This document shows positions 5,523 through 6,531 of a stretch of 6,531 bases of DNA, in pieces. The translations under genes and the position numbers were made by a program. Origin of the DNA: Candidatus Sabulitectum sp. (lineage in GTDB: Bacteria; Fermentibacterota; Fermentibacteria; Fermentibacterales; Fermentibacteraceae); contig JAGLDB010000108.1 in the NCBI GenBank assembly GCA_023145935.1, forward strand, positions 1 to 6,531, given 5' to 3'. The notes beneath the pieces are model-generated. The model was not told where the DNA came from. It saw only the letters and a list, made by a program, of their open reading frames with translations, and did not search any database. The stretch's first letter is position 1. Each line of letters begins with the position of its first letter.

Positions 5523-6478
5523 CAATCTACTCCAAGAACTGAGTATTCTTCAACAGTTTTGCCGGGATCAATAACAACGCCATCAATTATTGAACCATCA
5601 CAGATAACTGCTCCAGCTCCTATTACTGATTCACCTGAAAGTCGGCAGTTGCGCCCAATCACCGCGCCTTTTCCTATTATTACTGAATCTTCGATCCACA
5701 CTGTATCGGGGTCTGGAATAATTACTCCGCACATCAGGTGAGATTCAACAACCCTCCTCTTCATTGCAGCAGTACATCCTGCCAGCTGCACCGGGTTGTT
5801 CACTCCGGCCACCTCCTGCCACAGCGGTGTAAACACAGGAAGAGCGTCTCTTCCCATTTCTCTCACAACAGCAACCGCATCTGTAAGATAGAATTCATTC
5901 TGGGCATTCGTGTTGCCAATTCCAGACAGCACTTCGGAAAGAAGAGATCCGTCAAAAGCCATTATTCCAGTGTTTATTACTCTGCATTTCTTTTCCTCAT
6001 GAGAAGCGTCTTTCTCCTCGATAATTCTGTCGATCTTCCCGCTGGAGTCAAGAATAACTCTGCCATATCCTGTCACATCAGGAGGTGTGGTCGTAAGCAC
6101 TGCAAGAGCAGCTTTGCTTTCTCTAAGTGCACTTAGAAGTTCACCTATAGTTTCCTCTCTAAGTAGTGGAACATCTCCCATAAGAACAACAACTTCATCT
6201 GCGTTCTCCACCTGTTGCAGAGCACAACTCACAGCATGTGCGGTTCCCAGCTGCTCTTCCTGAACAGCCCAGCTCCAACCGTTTTTCTCAAGAAGAGGAA
6301 TTACTTTTTCGCGACCATGACCGATCACCACCGTGATCTGAGAAACGCCTGCGGCTTCGGCAGCAAAAGCAGCCCTCTCCACCATGGGTCTTGCAAGAAC
6401 TGGATGCAGTACCTTGGGCATATCCGATTTCATCCTCTTGCCCATGCCTGCTGCCAGTATCACTGCTGCTGTAATCAT
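5522..6478 (-). CDS. glmU: UDP-N-acetylglucosamine pyrophosphorylase (GlmU N-terminal type) with a shortened left-handed beta-helix
   Basis: A 318-residue cytosolic nucleotidyltransferase expected to make UDP-GlcNAc from GlcNAc-1-phosphate and UTP for peptidoglycan and lipopolysaccharide. The Rossmann-like domain (1-228) matches GlmU closely: LAAGMGKRM (Arg15) through SDMPK (Lys22); QEEQLGTAHA at 73-82; MGDVPL with metal ligand Asp102; TGYGR at 136-140; EEKDA with Glu154; NTG with Asn169; EFYLTD at 195-200; and VAGVNN with Asn227. Several positions coincide with E. coli GlmU numbering. From about 255 it enters hexapeptide repeats (IEDSVIIGKGAVIG, GESVIGAGAVI), roughly four coils, then stops. 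Full GlmU is about 456 residues; the part carrying the acetyltransferase residues (E. coli His363, Tyr366, Lys392) is absent. The next gene begins at the stop codon, so this is not a frameshift remnant. Start is ATG 6478, with AGGGAG 5 bases upstream and a TGATG overlap with the preceding gene. It could prefer another sugar-1-phosphate. Confidence 0.88.
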   Translation of the reverse strand: MITAAVILAAGMGKRMKSDMPKVLHPVLARPMVERAAFAAEAAGVSQITVVIGHGREKVIPLLEKNGWSWAVQEEQLGTAHAVSCALQQVENADEVVVLMGDVPLLREETIGELLSALRESKAALAVLTTTPPDVTGYGRVILDSSGKIDRIIEEKDASHEEKKCRVINTGIMAFDGSLLSEVLSGIGNTNAQNEFYLTDAVAVVREMGRDALPVFTPLWQEVAGVNNPVQLAGCTAAMKRRVVESHLMCGVIIPDPDTVWIEDSVIIGKGAVIGRNCRLSGESVIGAGAVICDGSIIDGVVIDPGKTVEEYSVLGVD

Positions 6479-6531
6479 CAAAGCTCCCTGGGATTAAGAT
6501 TGGAATCATCAGCAACTACCACCACCGGAAC
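6478..6531 (-). CDS. C-terminal end of an unidentified protein, cut by the window edge
   Basis: Only the last 17 codons are present, translating to VPVVVVADDSNLNPREL and ending in the TGA at 6480-6478. It is the only minus-strand frame open across the stretch from the window edge to the glmU start. Its stop overlaps the glmU ATG as TGATG, the same junction seen between glmU and the HIT gene, which supports it as a real upstream operon member. The AGG-GAG codons of its Arg-Glu pair form the glmU ribosome binding site. The run of valines suggests a beta strand close to the C-terminus, but it is too short for me to assign a family. Confidence 0.55.
   Translation of the reverse strand, partial: VPVVVVADDSNLNPREL

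Noticed and set aside
6288..6515. 75-codon minus-strand frame overlapping the glmU start
   Set aside because: It runs in another frame through the conserved GlmU nucleotide-binding region, and its low-complexity Ser/Arg content argues against a real protein.
1..6531. A hidden defence, mobile or CRISPR system
   Set aside because: Every stretch is accounted for by housekeeping genes with intact motifs. I saw no direct repeats, transposase, toxin-antitoxin pair or compositional break.

Overview
The window is one unbroken stretch of minus-strand bacterial genes with no intergenic gap longer than about 40 bases. It holds seven complete genes and two cut by the window edges. Base composition and codon use look uniform, near half G+C by eye. 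I see no mobile element, CRISPR array, tRNA, rRNA, promoter or terminator. The window therefore looks like the interior of a housekeeping operon transcribed from the right end towards the left end.

In transcription order it contains: the last codons of an unidentified gene; a GlmU-type UDP-GlcNAc pyrophosphorylase that lacks the acetyltransferase half; a HIT-family nucleotide phosphorylase/hydrolase of the Ap4A-phosphorylase type; a small membrane-anchored protein with a LytR_C domain; the ribosome silencing factor RsfS; arginyl-tRNA synthetase; a PfkB-family sugar or nucleoside kinase; PurM (AIR synthetase); and the start of an archaeal-type cofactor-independent phosphoglycerate mutase (ApgM). 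They cover envelope precursor synthesis, nucleotide handling, translation, purine synthesis and glycolysis. No single pathway unites them; shared growth-linked expression is the simplest reading.

The junctions are very compact. Two are TGATG overlaps, one is ATGA, two have a stop codon directly followed by a start codon, and rsfS and argS overlap by about 29 bases. At most junctions the ribosome binding site is written inside the last codons of the preceding gene, so translation is probably coupled. Three genes (the LytR_C protein, rsfS and argS) appear to start at TTG on Shine-Dalgarno evidence.

The organism is a bacterium using canonical Shine-Dalgarno initiation. The ApgM-type mutase, the stand-alone LytR_C protein and the shortened GlmU suggest a deep-branching or uncultured lineage (deltaproteobacterial or FCB-like), but this is a weak inference. 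I found no convincing novel defence or mobile system. The points most worth a second look are the shortened GlmU, the His-to-Thr change in the ArgS HIGH motif, and the uncharacterised PfkB kinase coupled to purM.
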